A stretch of 35,842 bases of DNA from Alphaproteobacteria bacterium (GTDB lineage Bacteria > Pseudomonadota > Alphaproteobacteria > Rhodospirillales > Casp-alpha2): NCBI GenBank assembly GCA_014382345.1, contig JACNJX010000058.1:1-35842 (forward strand), given 5' to 3'. The notes under the pieces were generated by a model. That model was not told the DNA's origin and did not search any database. It saw only the letters and a list, made by a program, of their open reading frames with translations. The translations under genes were made by a program, and so were the position numbers. Positions within the stretch are counted from its first letter, which is position 1; each line of letters begins with the position of its first letter. Below, in pieces: positions 16,425-23,978 of the stretch.

Positions 16425-17696
16425 ATGGGACGCGCCGTCAAACCACCGTTTCTTGTCGCGCTGAATTTAACGCGCAAGTGCAACCTCGCCTGCGCCCATT
16501 GTTATCTGGATGCGGGAACCCGAAACAAAGGCGGTCCTAAGGAGCTTTCCACCGATGAGGTCCGGGATATCCTGGATGGAATTGCGGACTTGAGCGAGGA
16601 AACCATGGTCGTCTTTACCGGTGGTGAGCCGACGCTGAGGCGTGATCTGCCGGACCTGATTTCCTACGCCACCGGCTTAGGGTTAATGCCCGTTCTCGGC
16701 ACCAACGGAACCCTTTTGGACGATGATCGGCTCAAGGCCTTGAAAGCCGCCGGTCTGCAAGGTGCCGGGATCAGCATCGATTCCCTGGACCCGGACTTTC
16801 ACGATGATTTTCGCGGTCTCAAGGGGAGCTGGGACAAGGCCATGGCCGGCATCGACGCCTGCCGTCGCAACGGGTTGCGCTTCCAGATTCATTTTTCCGT
16901 GACCGAAGAAAACGCCCATGAACTGGACGATATGATCGCCTTCGCAAAATCGGCCAAGGCGTTCGTCCTCAATGTCTTTTTCCTGGTCTGTACCGGGCGC
17001 GGCGAGAAATTTTCCGGCATTTCGCCTGAAACCTATGAGTCGGTGTTGAAGCGCGTTACCCGAGCCGCCCATGACGAACAGGGCCTGATCGTCCGCGCCA
17101 AGTGTGCGCCTCATTTTAAGCGCATGGCGCTGGAACTCGACCCCGCGTGGCCGGTGACGGCGGCGCATGGTTACGAGGCTGGGGGATGTCTGGCTGGCAC
17201 CCGGTATTTTCGCGTCACGCCCGAAGGCGGGGTTACGGCGTGCCCTTATATGGAGGAACCAGTCGGCGACTTGCGCCAAACCAATATCGCAACCCTATGG
17301 CGGGATGCGCCCGGTTTCCAAAGTTTGCGAGAACCCAAGTTGGAAGGCCGCTGTGGGGTCTGCGAGTACACCAAGCTGTGCGGCGGCTGCCGGGCCAGGC
17401 CGTTGGCCAGGGACGGCAACATGATGGGCGAGGATTTCGTCTGCACCTACCAACCCCAAGGCGGCGCCGTTATAGAACCGATGCCCGACAGCGGACCCAA
17501 ACTGGTGTGGACGGTCGACGCGGAAATCTGGCTGGATCGAATCCCCTCCTTCGTTCGTCGCTTCGTTCGCCAACGGGCAGAGGACAAAGTCCGCGCCAAC
17601 GGGGGCACCGAAGTCACCGCCGAGATCATCGGCGCCCTGGCGCGCGAGAAGTTCAAAGGCCGCGGCGGCAAACCAAACCAAGGAACAGGCGGATGA
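16425..17696 (+). CDS. radical SAM/SPASM protein (NirJ/Ahb-like) with C-terminal PCP_red-like domain
   Basis: The 423-aa protein has the radical SAM cluster C19-x3-C23-x2-C26, GGEP (66-69), and a SPASM-like C-terminal cysteine set: C227 in CAPHFKR, C255, C273 and C310-x2-C313-x5-C319-x2-C322. The CxPxxxR segment and cysteine spacing recall the heme-modifying group NirJ, AhbC and AhbD, which act on heme precursors to make heme d1 or siroheme-derived heme. Residues about 362-410 form a domain of the PCP_red type (WTVDAEIWLDRIP, FVRR, a helix with E, then TEVTAEI) like the repeats in the preceding USP gene. The stop overlaps the next ATG by 4 nt. I infer a heme or tetrapyrrole modifying step; peptide-modifying SPASM enzymes are the main alternative. 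Confidence 0.78.
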   Translation: MGRAVKPPFLVALNLTRKCNLACAHCYLDAGTRNKGGPKELSTDEVRDILDGIADLSEETMVVFTGGEPTLRRDLPDLISYATGLGLMPVLGTNGTLLDDDRLKALKAAGLQGAGISIDSLDPDFHDDFRGLKGSWDKAMAGIDACRRNGLRFQIHFSVTEENAHELDDMIAFAKSAKAFVLNVFFLVCTGRGEKFSGISPETYESVLKRVTRAAHDEQGLIVRAKCAPHFKRMALELDPAWPVTAAHGYEAGGCLAGTRYFRVTPEGGVTACPYMEEPVGDLRQTNIATLWRDAPGFQSLREPKLEGRCGVCEYTKLCGGCRARPLARDGNMMGEDFVCTYQPQGGAVIEPMPDSGPKLVWTVDAEIWLDRIPSFVRRFVRQRAEDKVRANGGTEVTAEIIGALAREKFKGRGGKPNQGTGG

Positions 17697-19087
17697 CCGT
17701 GGATGTGGCCATTATCGGCGGCGGCATTTCCGGTCTTGCTACGGCGCACGCCTTGAAACGCCAAGGCCGCAAAGTAGTGGTGCTGGAACGCCAGACCCGA
17801 CCCGGCGGCAACGCCCAGTCCGAGCGCATCGGCGACTTTCTCATGGAACACGGGCCAAGCACGATCAACGCGGCGTCTACTGCTGCCACCGGGTTATCGA
17901 CGGACTTGGGCCTGGATGATCAGCGCTGTGATCTCGGCGAGGGGGTGCAAAAACGCTATCTGGTCGCCGACGGAACCCTCTCGGGAATATCCGCCGGGCC
18001 CATGGGTTTTCTGACCTCGGGGTATCTTTCCGTGACGGGACGATTGCGGATGATGGCGGAATTCCTGCTTCCCCATCAGTTGGACGGCGAAGACGAAACG
18101 GTGATGGCGTTTTGTAGCCGCCGCTTCGGCAGGGAGTTCACCGAGCGCGTCATAGACCCCATGGTCGCCGGGATCTATGCCGGCAAGGCGGCGGACTTAT
18201 CGGTTTCAGCGGTGTTCCCGAAGCTGGTCGCCCTGGAACGGGAATTCGGCTCGGTGTCGCTGGGCATGTTCCGGCGTTATCAACAGGGCGCCAAGATGCC
18301 GGGAAGCCGCCTGTATTCCTGGAGCGACGGTATAGGCGCGCTGCCGAGGGCCCTCTCCGCTCGATTGGGCGGGTGCATTCAAACGGGTATTGCCGTTCAA
18401 CGCGTTCGGCGGGGTCCATGGGGCTTCAAAATAGACGCGGGATCAGCCGGAAGTTTTGATGCAAGGGCGGTCGTCATCGCTACCCAACCGCACGTGACAG
18501 CACAGTTCCTGGACGGACTCGATGATGCCGCCGCTACCGCGGCAGGGGAGATCAAGGCGCCGTCTCTGGCCGTTGTCTTCCTTGGCTTCAAACGAAACCA
18601 GGTGGACCATCCCCTGGACGGCCTTGGCTTTCTCGTGCCGCAAGGTGAAGGGCGGCTTATCAATGGCGCCCAATTCGGCTCGACCATGTTCCCGGGGCGT
18701 GCGCCCGAGGGGTGCGTGGCGGTGACCGGGTATTTCGGCGGCGCCCGGGCACCCGACCTGGCGCGGCTTCCCGAAGCCGACTTGATTGCCCTGGCACGAA
18801 AAGAGTTCAGTGACCTGATCGGGGCGCGAGGTGAGCCGGTTGTCGCGCGGGTCAAATATTGGCCGTTAGGATTGCCGCAATACGAAATTGGCCATATGGA
18901 ACGCACTGCCTGTCTGCGGGACGCGGAAAAGCACACTCCGGGCCTGTTCGTCACCGGCAATTATTTTGAAGGACCGTCGGTATCCTCCTGTCTTGAACGG
19001 GCGATGAAAACGGCCCAGGCGGCCCTTGGTTGCCTTGAACTTTCGGATAGGGGTGTGAAAGCCCAATATGAATTGAGGGCTCAATGA
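17693..19087 (+). CDS. HemY-type FAD-dependent protoporphyrinogen oxidase-like protein
   Basis: The start at ATG 17693 overlaps the radical SAM stop (ATGA), giving 464 aa. The N-terminus is a dinucleotide-binding fold (VAIIGGGISGLATAHAL, GGGISG at 9-14), followed by PGGNAQSE and a MEHGPST stretch typical of the amine-oxidase/HemY superfamily. The C-terminal FAD-binding motif GLFVTGNYFEGPSVSSC is the one seen in coproporphyrinogen/protoporphyrinogen oxidases. Known members oxidise porphyrinogens to porphyrins using O2 and FAD. Its placement between a NirJ/Ahb-like radical SAM gene and membrane-protein genes of a cytochrome locus argues for a specialised tetrapyrrole role. It may instead be the cell's ordinary HemY; a search of the rest of the genome would decide. 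Confidence 0.82.
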   Translation: MTVDVAIIGGGISGLATAHALKRQGRKVVVLERQTRPGGNAQSERIGDFLMEHGPSTINAASTAATGLSTDLGLDDQRCDLGEGVQKRYLVADGTLSGISAGPMGFLTSGYLSVTGRLRMMAEFLLPHQLDGEDETVMAFCSRRFGREFTERVIDPMVAGIYAGKAADLSVSAVFPKLVALEREFGSVSLGMFRRYQQGAKMPGSRLYSWSDGIGALPRALSARLGGCIQTGIAVQRVRRGPWGFKIDAGSAGSFDARAVVIATQPHVTAQFLDGLDDAAATAAGEIKAPSLAVVFLGFKRNQVDHPLDGLGFLVPQGEGRLINGAQFGSTMFPGRAPEGCVAVTGYFGGARAPDLARLPEADLIALARKEFSDLIGARGEPVVARVKYWPLGLPQYEIGHMERTACLRDAEKHTPGLFVTGNYFEGPSVSSCLERAMKTAQAALGCLELSDRGVKAQYELRAQ

Positions 19088-19305
19088 GTATGAAGCAGCG
19101 GCCTGAACGGCTGGTGTTTTTATTGAAATGGGGCGGTGCGGCGCTCGCTGTTCTTGCCATTGTTACGGTCATCTATATTCGTTTTGTGCGGGCACCGGCA
19201 AACCCGGAAATCTCGATACCGGAAATCCGCTATTGGGTTCTTTTGGTACTGGGTTTGATGATGGCTTTTGCCGGCTGGTTGCGCTCCCGTAAATTGAGCG
19301 AATAA
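19084..19305 (+). CDS. 73-aa two-span membrane protein
   Basis: The protein has a basic N-terminus, one hydrophobic helix (about 15-34), a short periplasmic or loop stretch with IRFVRAPANPE, a second helix (about 48-66) and a basic tail. It starts inside the HemY-like stop codon (ATGA, 19084-19087), so it is translationally coupled. No family is recognised. It may tether the HemY-like enzyme or the cofactor module to the membrane; that is only a position-based guess. Confidence 0.65.
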   Translation: MSMKQRPERLVFLLKWGGAALAVLAIVTVIYIRFVRAPANPEISIPEIRYWVLLVLGLMMAFAGWLRSRKLSE

Positions 19306-19309
19306 GAAC

Positions 19310-19840
19310 ATGCCAGCACCTCCTTCCTTCGCGGCCGCAGTGTATGCGCCCAAGACCGGTGACCGGGAGAGCCTGTATAGATTTGTCGACACGCTAAAAG
19401 CGGAAGGCGTCAAGGTCGCCGGAATCCTTCAGCAAAAGCGCCCGATGGAAGATAGCGGCATGATGGAAGTGGTTGCCGTCGATATTCAAACGGGTCGAAC
19501 CTGTTCCCTCAACAGGCCAACGCGTGAAAGCTGGACCAACCGCGAATGTTCGCTGGACCGTGCCGCCCTTACGGAAACGACGGCGATTCTTCATCGCGCA
19601 GTAATGGATGGAGCCGACCTGATTGTGGTCGAGAAATTCGGTGACGAAGAAGCGCATGGTGGCGGCCTGAACGATGAAATACTGAACGGTATCGCCTCAG
19701 GTATTCCCTTTCTGGTCGCCGTGCCGGAAACAAATCTGGAATCTTGGAGCAACAGAACCGGTGGAAGCGGGACGACTTTAACTTTTGAAGAGACCGCCTT
19801 TAAAAATTGGTGGAAATTGTGTTCTGCGGCAGGCGAATAA
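19310..19840 (+). CDS. DUF2478-like protein
   Basis: The 176-aa soluble protein starts at ATG 19310, four bases after the preceding stop. Its layout fits my recollection of DUF2478: an N-terminal AAAVYAP...TGDRESL strand-loop, KVAGILQQ at about 35-42, CSLDRAAL near 80, a DLIVVEKFGDEEAHGGGL segment and FLVAVPETNLESW toward the end. DUF2478 has no assigned function to my knowledge, and is often seen near molybdenum-transport or redox genes. A P-loop-like GKT is not visible. As last gene of the locus it may take part in metal or cofactor handling, but nothing in the sequence proves this. Confidence 0.65.
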   Translation: MPAPPSFAAAVYAPKTGDRESLYRFVDTLKAEGVKVAGILQQKRPMEDSGMMEVVAVDIQTGRTCSLNRPTRESWTNRECSLDRAALTETTAILHRAVMDGADLIVVEKFGDEEAHGGGLNDEILNGIASGIPFLVAVPETNLESWSNRTGGSGTTLTFEETAFKNWWKLCSAAGE

Positions 19841-20142
19841 TTTCCCATCCATTTCAGAGATGGCCTGAAGCGGGGTTAATTTGCAAGTCCCCCCCCCAAT
19901 TCCGATCACCGGCCCCTGCCAATAAAAAAGTTGATATCATAACGAAATCGCCGGATCCTTTGTTAGGATTACTCCCTTTTCAGGCACAATTTTCTTTCCC
20001 TGTTAAACTTAACTAAATAGGATTTGAAGGAACGTAGATACCTGCATACGAAATGGTAGAGATCGTGCCCCCGCAACCACTTGCATCGTACAGTTACACA
20101 TTCCTGATTATTGTAGGGTCTTGAACAAATCCTGCCTCCGCT
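19841..20142. other. AT-richer 302-nt intergenic stretch, no gene called
   Basis: This stretch is visibly less GC-rich than its surroundings. It contains a run of eight C at 19889-19896, a small inverted repeat around 19957-19971 (ATCCT-ttgtt-AGGAT) and GTTAA-ac-TTAAC near 20001. A 23-codon ORF from ATG 20053 lacks a usable ribosome site and is not called. Bases about 20115-20146 end in CCTGCCTCCGCTACCA, which looks like a tRNA 3' end, but no clover-leaf can be drawn. An untranslated 3' region or a small RNA ending at the hairpin at 20143-20183 are both possible. Confidence 0.4.
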
Positions 20143-20183
20143 ACCAATGAAAAAGGCCCCTTTACGGGGCCTTTTTCATTGGT
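20143..20183. terminator. bidirectional Rho-independent terminator
   Basis: This is a perfect 18-bp inverted repeat: ACCAATGAAAAAGGCCCC, a TTTAC loop (20161-20165), then the exact reverse complement. The GC-rich core is GGCCCC/GGGGCC, flanked by A5 on the left and T5 on the right, so it ends transcripts on either strand. It lies between the plus-strand cytochrome/cofactor locus and the minus-strand MetX-family gene, which converge here. Confidence 0.9.
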
Positions 20184-20217
20184 CAGGCGGGCAACGACGG
20201 ACTGAATTCTTCCGCCC

Positions 20218-21249
20218 TTAGAACGCCCGGTTATTCATAAATTCTTCTAATTCCTTCGCCCATCCCTGCCAATCCACCGATGGGGCGCGGTGCCCATTGT
20301 CGCTGTCGAGTTCAAAATAACGGGCGTCCACACCCGCCTCTTTGAGCAGATTCATGGTGTCCGGTGCAATCGATGGCGGGAAGACATCGTCGCTGCGTGA
20401 CAGCACGTATAGGACCGGCGCCTGGATATTGGCGGCCTTGGCGCGCGCGTCAAATTGAATGGCGGCTTTGCGTAACACGATCAGGGCGTTGGCATCGAAC
20501 TGCTCGGCCCATGGTTCGGCCAACTCGGCGAGGTGTTTGTCTATAAGGTCCGGCCTGTCGCCGACGTCTTCGCGGATTTTTTTGTCGTAGCCATAATTTT
20601 TGAGTGTCTCGATCCGGATTTTTTTCATTTCATCGAAAATACCCGCCTCTTTCTCGTGGCCGTAATATTGGCCGCCGTTCCAGCCGGGACATTGCCTGAA
20701 GCGATCTATGAGCATGTCTACGGAGGCAGGGTCTCCCCGTCCCTTTAGCGCGCTGACGACGATAACGAGCGCCCTCATGCGGTCTGGATGGGCCGTGCCC
20801 CAGTGAAACGTGAGATGGCCGCCGAAGGAATTGCCGATGACGGCTGCCAGTTGTTTGACGCCGAGATGATCCAACAGGCGGATTTGCGCATTCACCATAT
20901 CGCCAACCGTGATATCGGGGAAATCGAGGCCATAGGGTTTGCCGGTGGCGGGATTTATGCTGGCAGGGCCGGTGCTGCCGTAAGCCGAGCCCAGCATATT
21001 GGTGGTAACGACAAAATAACGGTTGGTATCGACGGCCTTGCCGGGCCCGATGAGACCGGAAAACCAGCCATTTTCATCACCGGCGGCGTGCTGGTTATTG
21101 GTGTAGCCATGGCACACCAATACTCCATTATTCCCGGCTTCGTTCAGCGTGCCATAGGTTTCAAAGGCAACATCGAGCCCCTCAAGTTCCCCGCCATTTT
21201 CGAGTGGAAAACTTGGGCTGTTGAATAATGCGGACGTTGGTAGCAACAC
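20218..21249 (-). CDS. MetX-family alpha/beta-hydrolase acyltransferase
   Basis: The 343-aa protein starts at GTG 21249 with GAGGAG seven bases upstream. It has the MetX-family segment NMLGSAYGSTGPASINP and a nucleophile elbow GNSFGG with Ser141, plus Asp287 (or 288) and His320 in DNGHRAP as the rest of a catalytic triad. Classic homoserine O-acetyltransferases have GGSMGGM at the elbow, so this is a divergent member; it could act on homoserine, another alcohol, or be a hydrolase. No methionine genes are next to it, and I see no SAM riboswitch upstream. It is convergent with the cytochrome locus and divergent from the diguanylate cyclase. Confidence 0.8.
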   Translation of the reverse strand: MLLPTSALFNSPSFPLENGGELEGLDVAFETYGTLNEAGNNGVLVCHGYTNNQHAAGDENGWFSGLIGPGKAVDTNRYFVVTTNMLGSAYGSTGPASINPATGKPYGLDFPDITVGDMVNAQIRLLDHLGVKQLAAVIGNSFGGHLTFHWGTAHPDRMRALVIVVSALKGRGDPASVDMLIDRFRQCPGWNGGQYYGHEKEAGIFDEMKKIRIETLKNYGYDKKIREDVGDRPDLIDKHLAELAEPWAEQFDANALIVLRKAAIQFDARAKAANIQAPVLYVLSRSDDVFPPSIAPDTMNLLKEAGVDARYFELDSDNGHRAPSVDWQGWAKELEEFMNNRAF

Positions 21250-21384
21250 GACGGTTCTCCTCAGTGGTTTCTGGAATCGATCTGTTTCTCTTATGGCGTG
21301 CGTGCGCTAAAGTGCCTGTCCGCTGTATGCGGCGCTGGCGTTGGGGTTGCCTGAAATCTATTACAAAAACGGGCCGGATAATCC

Positions 21385-22824
21385 ATGGAAAAAAAGAAAC
21401 GCAACCTGATCGCGGTGATCACGGTATTGCTGGTGTCGGGGTTTTTGGCGACCAGCCTGATCAGCTATTTCGTCGCCCAGACGTCGCTGCGCAAGCAGAT
21501 GTCGGAAACTACCCTGCCGTTGACCAGCGACAACATCTATTCGGAAATCCAGCGCGACCTCCTTCGGCCGATCTTTATTTCGTCGCTGATGGCGCAGGAC
21601 ACCTTCCTGCGCGACTGGGTGCTGAATGGTGAAAAGGACGAACAGCAGGTCAACCGCTATCTGGCCTCCATCCAGAAGCGCTACGGCACGGTGACCAGCT
21701 ATTTCGTTTCGGATAAAACCCGGCGTTATTTCCATCCCACCGGCATCCTCAAAACCGTGAAAGAGGGCGACCCGGGGGATCAATGGTATTTCCGCGTCCG
21801 CGCCATGAAGGATGATTACGAAATCAACCTGGACCGGGATACGGCGGACCGGAACCGGCTGACGGTGTTCATCAACTACCGGGTTTACGACTATGCGGGG
21901 GAATTCATCGGGTCCGCCGGGGTCGGCCTCGCCATCGATGCGGTCAAGGGTTTGGTGGATGCCTATGAAAAGCGTTACGGGCGGCGCATCCTTTTTGTCG
22001 ACCGGGAAGGGCAGGTCACCCTGCATGGGGAAACCTACCGTGGTCCTGACAATATCCGCCAGCGTCCGGGCATGGGCGCAATTTCTACGCAGATTCTGAC
22101 CTCCACCGGCGGCGATTTCACCTACGAGCGTGACGGGCAAACCATGTTCGTCAACAGCCGCGCGGTGCCGGAATTCAAGTGGCTTTTGCTGGTCGAACAG
22201 GACGGCGCGGACGGCGAAAAGGGAATCCTAACGACCCTGTTGATCAACGTCCTGGTGGCGGCGGCGATTACCGCGCTGGTGTTGTTTGTCGCCCATCTGA
22301 CTTTCGGCGCCTATCAGCGCCGCTTGGAGGAAATGGCCTCCAAGGACAAACTGACCGGCGCGCTCAACCGCCAGGTCTTCGACAGCCTTCTGCGCCGGGC
22401 GATGACCCTGGCCGATCGGGAAAAAGGGAAATTGTCGCTGGCTATGCTGGACATCGACCATTTCAAAAATATCAACGACACCCACGGCCATCTGGCCGGC
22501 GATATCATCCTCAGCGGGGTTGTCGACGTCATCCGCCGCACGGTGCGGGAAAGCGACGTCATCTGCCGCTGGGGCGGCGAGGAATTCCTGCTCCTGTTCG
22601 AAAACTGCGATTTGGAACAGGCCCGCGCCCTGGCCGAAAAAATCCGCACCGAGGTCGAAAAGCATTCCTTCCCGCTGCGCGGCGGGCGGGTCACGGTGAC
22701 GGTGAGCCTCGGCGTCGCCCTGTACGGTCCCGGGGAAAGCGAGCGGGACTTCCTGTCCCGCGTCGATGGCGCCCTGATCACGGCCAAGCGGTCCGGACGC
22801 AACCGTTCAGAAGTCGCCGCCTGA
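21385..22824 (+). CDS. membrane diguanylate cyclase with periplasmic sensor domain
   Basis: The 479-aa protein has a transmembrane helix at about 8-30, a periplasmic domain of ~250 residues of double-CACHE character (VTSYFVSD, GDQWYFRVR, VGLAIDAVKG), a second helix at about 288-308 and a C-terminal GGDEF domain. The active-site loop reads GGEEF (397-401), which is catalytically competent in the family. RESD at 388-391, five residues upstream, is an inhibitory I-site, so product feedback by c-di-GMP is expected. The enzyme makes c-di-GMP from two GTP in response to an extracellular ligand, which is not identifiable from sequence. The start at ATG 21385 has only a weak ribosome site. Confidence 0.9.
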   Translation: MEKKKRNLIAVITVLLVSGFLATSLISYFVAQTSLRKQMSETTLPLTSDNIYSEIQRDLLRPIFISSLMAQDTFLRDWVLNGEKDEQQVNRYLASIQKRYGTVTSYFVSDKTRRYFHPTGILKTVKEGDPGDQWYFRVRAMKDDYEINLDRDTADRNRLTVFINYRVYDYAGEFIGSAGVGLAIDAVKGLVDAYEKRYGRRILFVDREGQVTLHGETYRGPDNIRQRPGMGAISTQILTSTGGDFTYERDGQTMFVNSRAVPEFKWLLLVEQDGADGEKGILTTLLINVLVAAAITALVLFVAHLTFGAYQRRLEEMASKDKLTGALNRQVFDSLLRRAMTLADREKGKLSLAMLDIDHFKNINDTHGHLAGDIILSGVVDVIRRTVRESDVICRWGGEEFLLLFENCDLEQARALAEKIRTEVEKHSFPLRGGRVTVTVSLGVALYGPGESERDFLSRVDGALITAKRSGRNRSEVAA

Positions 22825-22839
22825 TTTTCCCGCTTACCC

Positions 22840-23313
22840 CTAATTTGACGTAAGACGGAAGGTGTACCCTGCCTGCACGGGGTTTCCGTTGTCATCCACT
22901 CCAATATAACGGGCCTCCACACCCATTTGCGGCACGCTTTTATCCGCCCACACCCAAGCCGGTTTTTTTAGACGGATGGAACCGCCCGCGGGCACCCGGT
23001 CGGTGCCGAACAGGGATTTGAAGTTTGCCCGTACCATTTCGCAGGCGGATTGCCTCGGCCCGACATAGCATTTCGTCCAGCCGGTCAGGGTCACCCCGGC
23101 CTGCCCCGTGACCTCCCGGATGGTGACGCCGTAATGCCACCAGTTGGCGTCTTCGGGCGTACCCTTTGGGCGCGGCGGCCGGTTTTGGACTCTGGGCGCA
23201 ACGGTGACCTCCAGACGCGCCGGCGGTTTGGCGGGGAGCGGATCCGCCTGAACGGCCGGCACACTCCCGAAAAGTATCAGGACGGCGGCCAGGAGGGGAA
23301 AGGCGAGGTTCAT
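22840..23313 (-). CDS. secreted protein of unknown function
   Basis: The start is taken at ATG 23313, giving 157 aa; the in-frame TTG at 23331 only adds six residues before it. A signal peptide covers about 1-23 (LAFPLLAAVLILFGSVPAVQA). The mature part begins with a proline-rich basic linker and then a beta-rich domain with WWHYGVTIREV, two cysteines (CYVGPRQSAC) that could form a disulfide, and a C-terminal strand pair. I recognise no family. It is convergent with the diguanylate cyclase gene, with only 15 nt between the stops. Confidence 0.65.
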   Translation of the reverse strand: MNLAFPLLAAVLILFGSVPAVQADPLPAKPPARLEVTVAPRVQNRPPRPKGTPEDANWWHYGVTIREVTGQAGVTLTGWTKCYVGPRQSACEMVRANFKSLFGTDRVPAGGSIRLKKPAWVWADKSVPQMGVEARYIGVDDNGNPVQAGYTFRLTSN

Positions 23314-23432
23314 GGCAAAACCATGCCGCAAGGATTAGGCGATGCCAAGGGGGGACGGCAGGGCGGTTTCCTTTACAAACGGGTCCGATCAGTTGTTCAA
23401 TCATTGTCAACACGGACAACAGGGAGCCCCCC

Positions 23433-23969
23433 ATGGACGCCATGCCGCCGCCATCCGACAAGGACGGCCTCAAACCCTACGATGGGCCGCAGCCGGTCGA
23501 TATGCTGCCGGAAATCTTCATCAAGGATGCCTTCGCCGAAGACGACGAACGGCTGTGGGTGCCGCTGGCGCCGGGGCGCTGGTCGCGGCCGCTTTGCCTG
23601 AACGCGTCCAATGGCTACTGGATTCACCTGACCCGCGTGCGCGGCGGCGGGTTCCTGTCGCGCCACCGCCATCCGGGGCCGGTGCACGGCCTCGTCATCA
23701 AGGGCTCGTGGCGGTATCTGGAGCACGACTGGGTGGCGAAGGCCGGGTCTTACGTTTACGAGCCGCCGGGCGAAATCCATACCCTTGTCGTCGATGATGA
23801 CTGCGAGGAAATGGTTACGCTGTTCCACAACACCGGGGCGGTGCTCTATTGCGACGAAAACGGCGTCACCACCGGGGCGACGGACGTGTTCGACCGCATC
23901 CGGACCGCCCGCGAGCATTTCGAGGCCGTCGGCCTCGGTGCGGATTACGCCGAGCGGTTTATTCGTTAA
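23433..23969 (+). CDS. cupin-domain protein, dihydroxyacetophenone-dioxygenase-like
   Basis: The 178-aa protein starts at ATG 23433 with GGGAG upstream. It has one cupin barrel with metal-ligand candidates His78, His80 and His85 (HRHPGPVHG) and His116 in PPGEIHTL. The GLVIKGSWRYLEHDWVAKAG stretch resembles the 2,4'-dihydroxyacetophenone dioxygenase family, cupin enzymes that cleave a C-C bond using Fe and O2. Substrate cannot be read from the sequence. It stands alone on the plus strand, with a short inverted repeat TTGTC-AACACG-GACAA just upstream (about 23404-23419). Confidence 0.75.
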   Translation: MDAMPPPSDKDGLKPYDGPQPVDMLPEIFIKDAFAEDDERLWVPLAPGRWSRPLCLNASNGYWIHLTRVRGGGFLSRHRHPGPVHGLVIKGSWRYLEHDWVAKAGSYVYEPPGEIHTLVVDDDCEEMVTLFHNTGAVLYCDENGVTTGATDVFDRIRTAREHFEAVGLGADYAERFIR

Positions 23970-23978
23970 ATCAAAGAA

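Noticed and set aside
17147-17692. Upstream extension of the HemY-like gene to 17147
   Set aside because: The extension lies inside the radical SAM gene in another frame and is Arg-rich out-of-frame sequence. The Rossmann motif begins right after ATG 17693.
20053-20124. A 23-codon ORF starting at ATG 20053
   Set aside because: There is no ribosome site at usable distance and no recognisable peptide feature.
20115-20146. tRNA gene ending in CCTGCCTCCGCTACCA
   Set aside because: The T-loop consensus is broken and no D-arm, anticodon arm or acceptor partner can be drawn. It is kept only as a weak finding.
21250-21384. SAM riboswitch in front of the MetX-family gene
   Set aside because: No SAM-II or SAM/SAH consensus elements could be seen in the 135-nt region on the minus strand.
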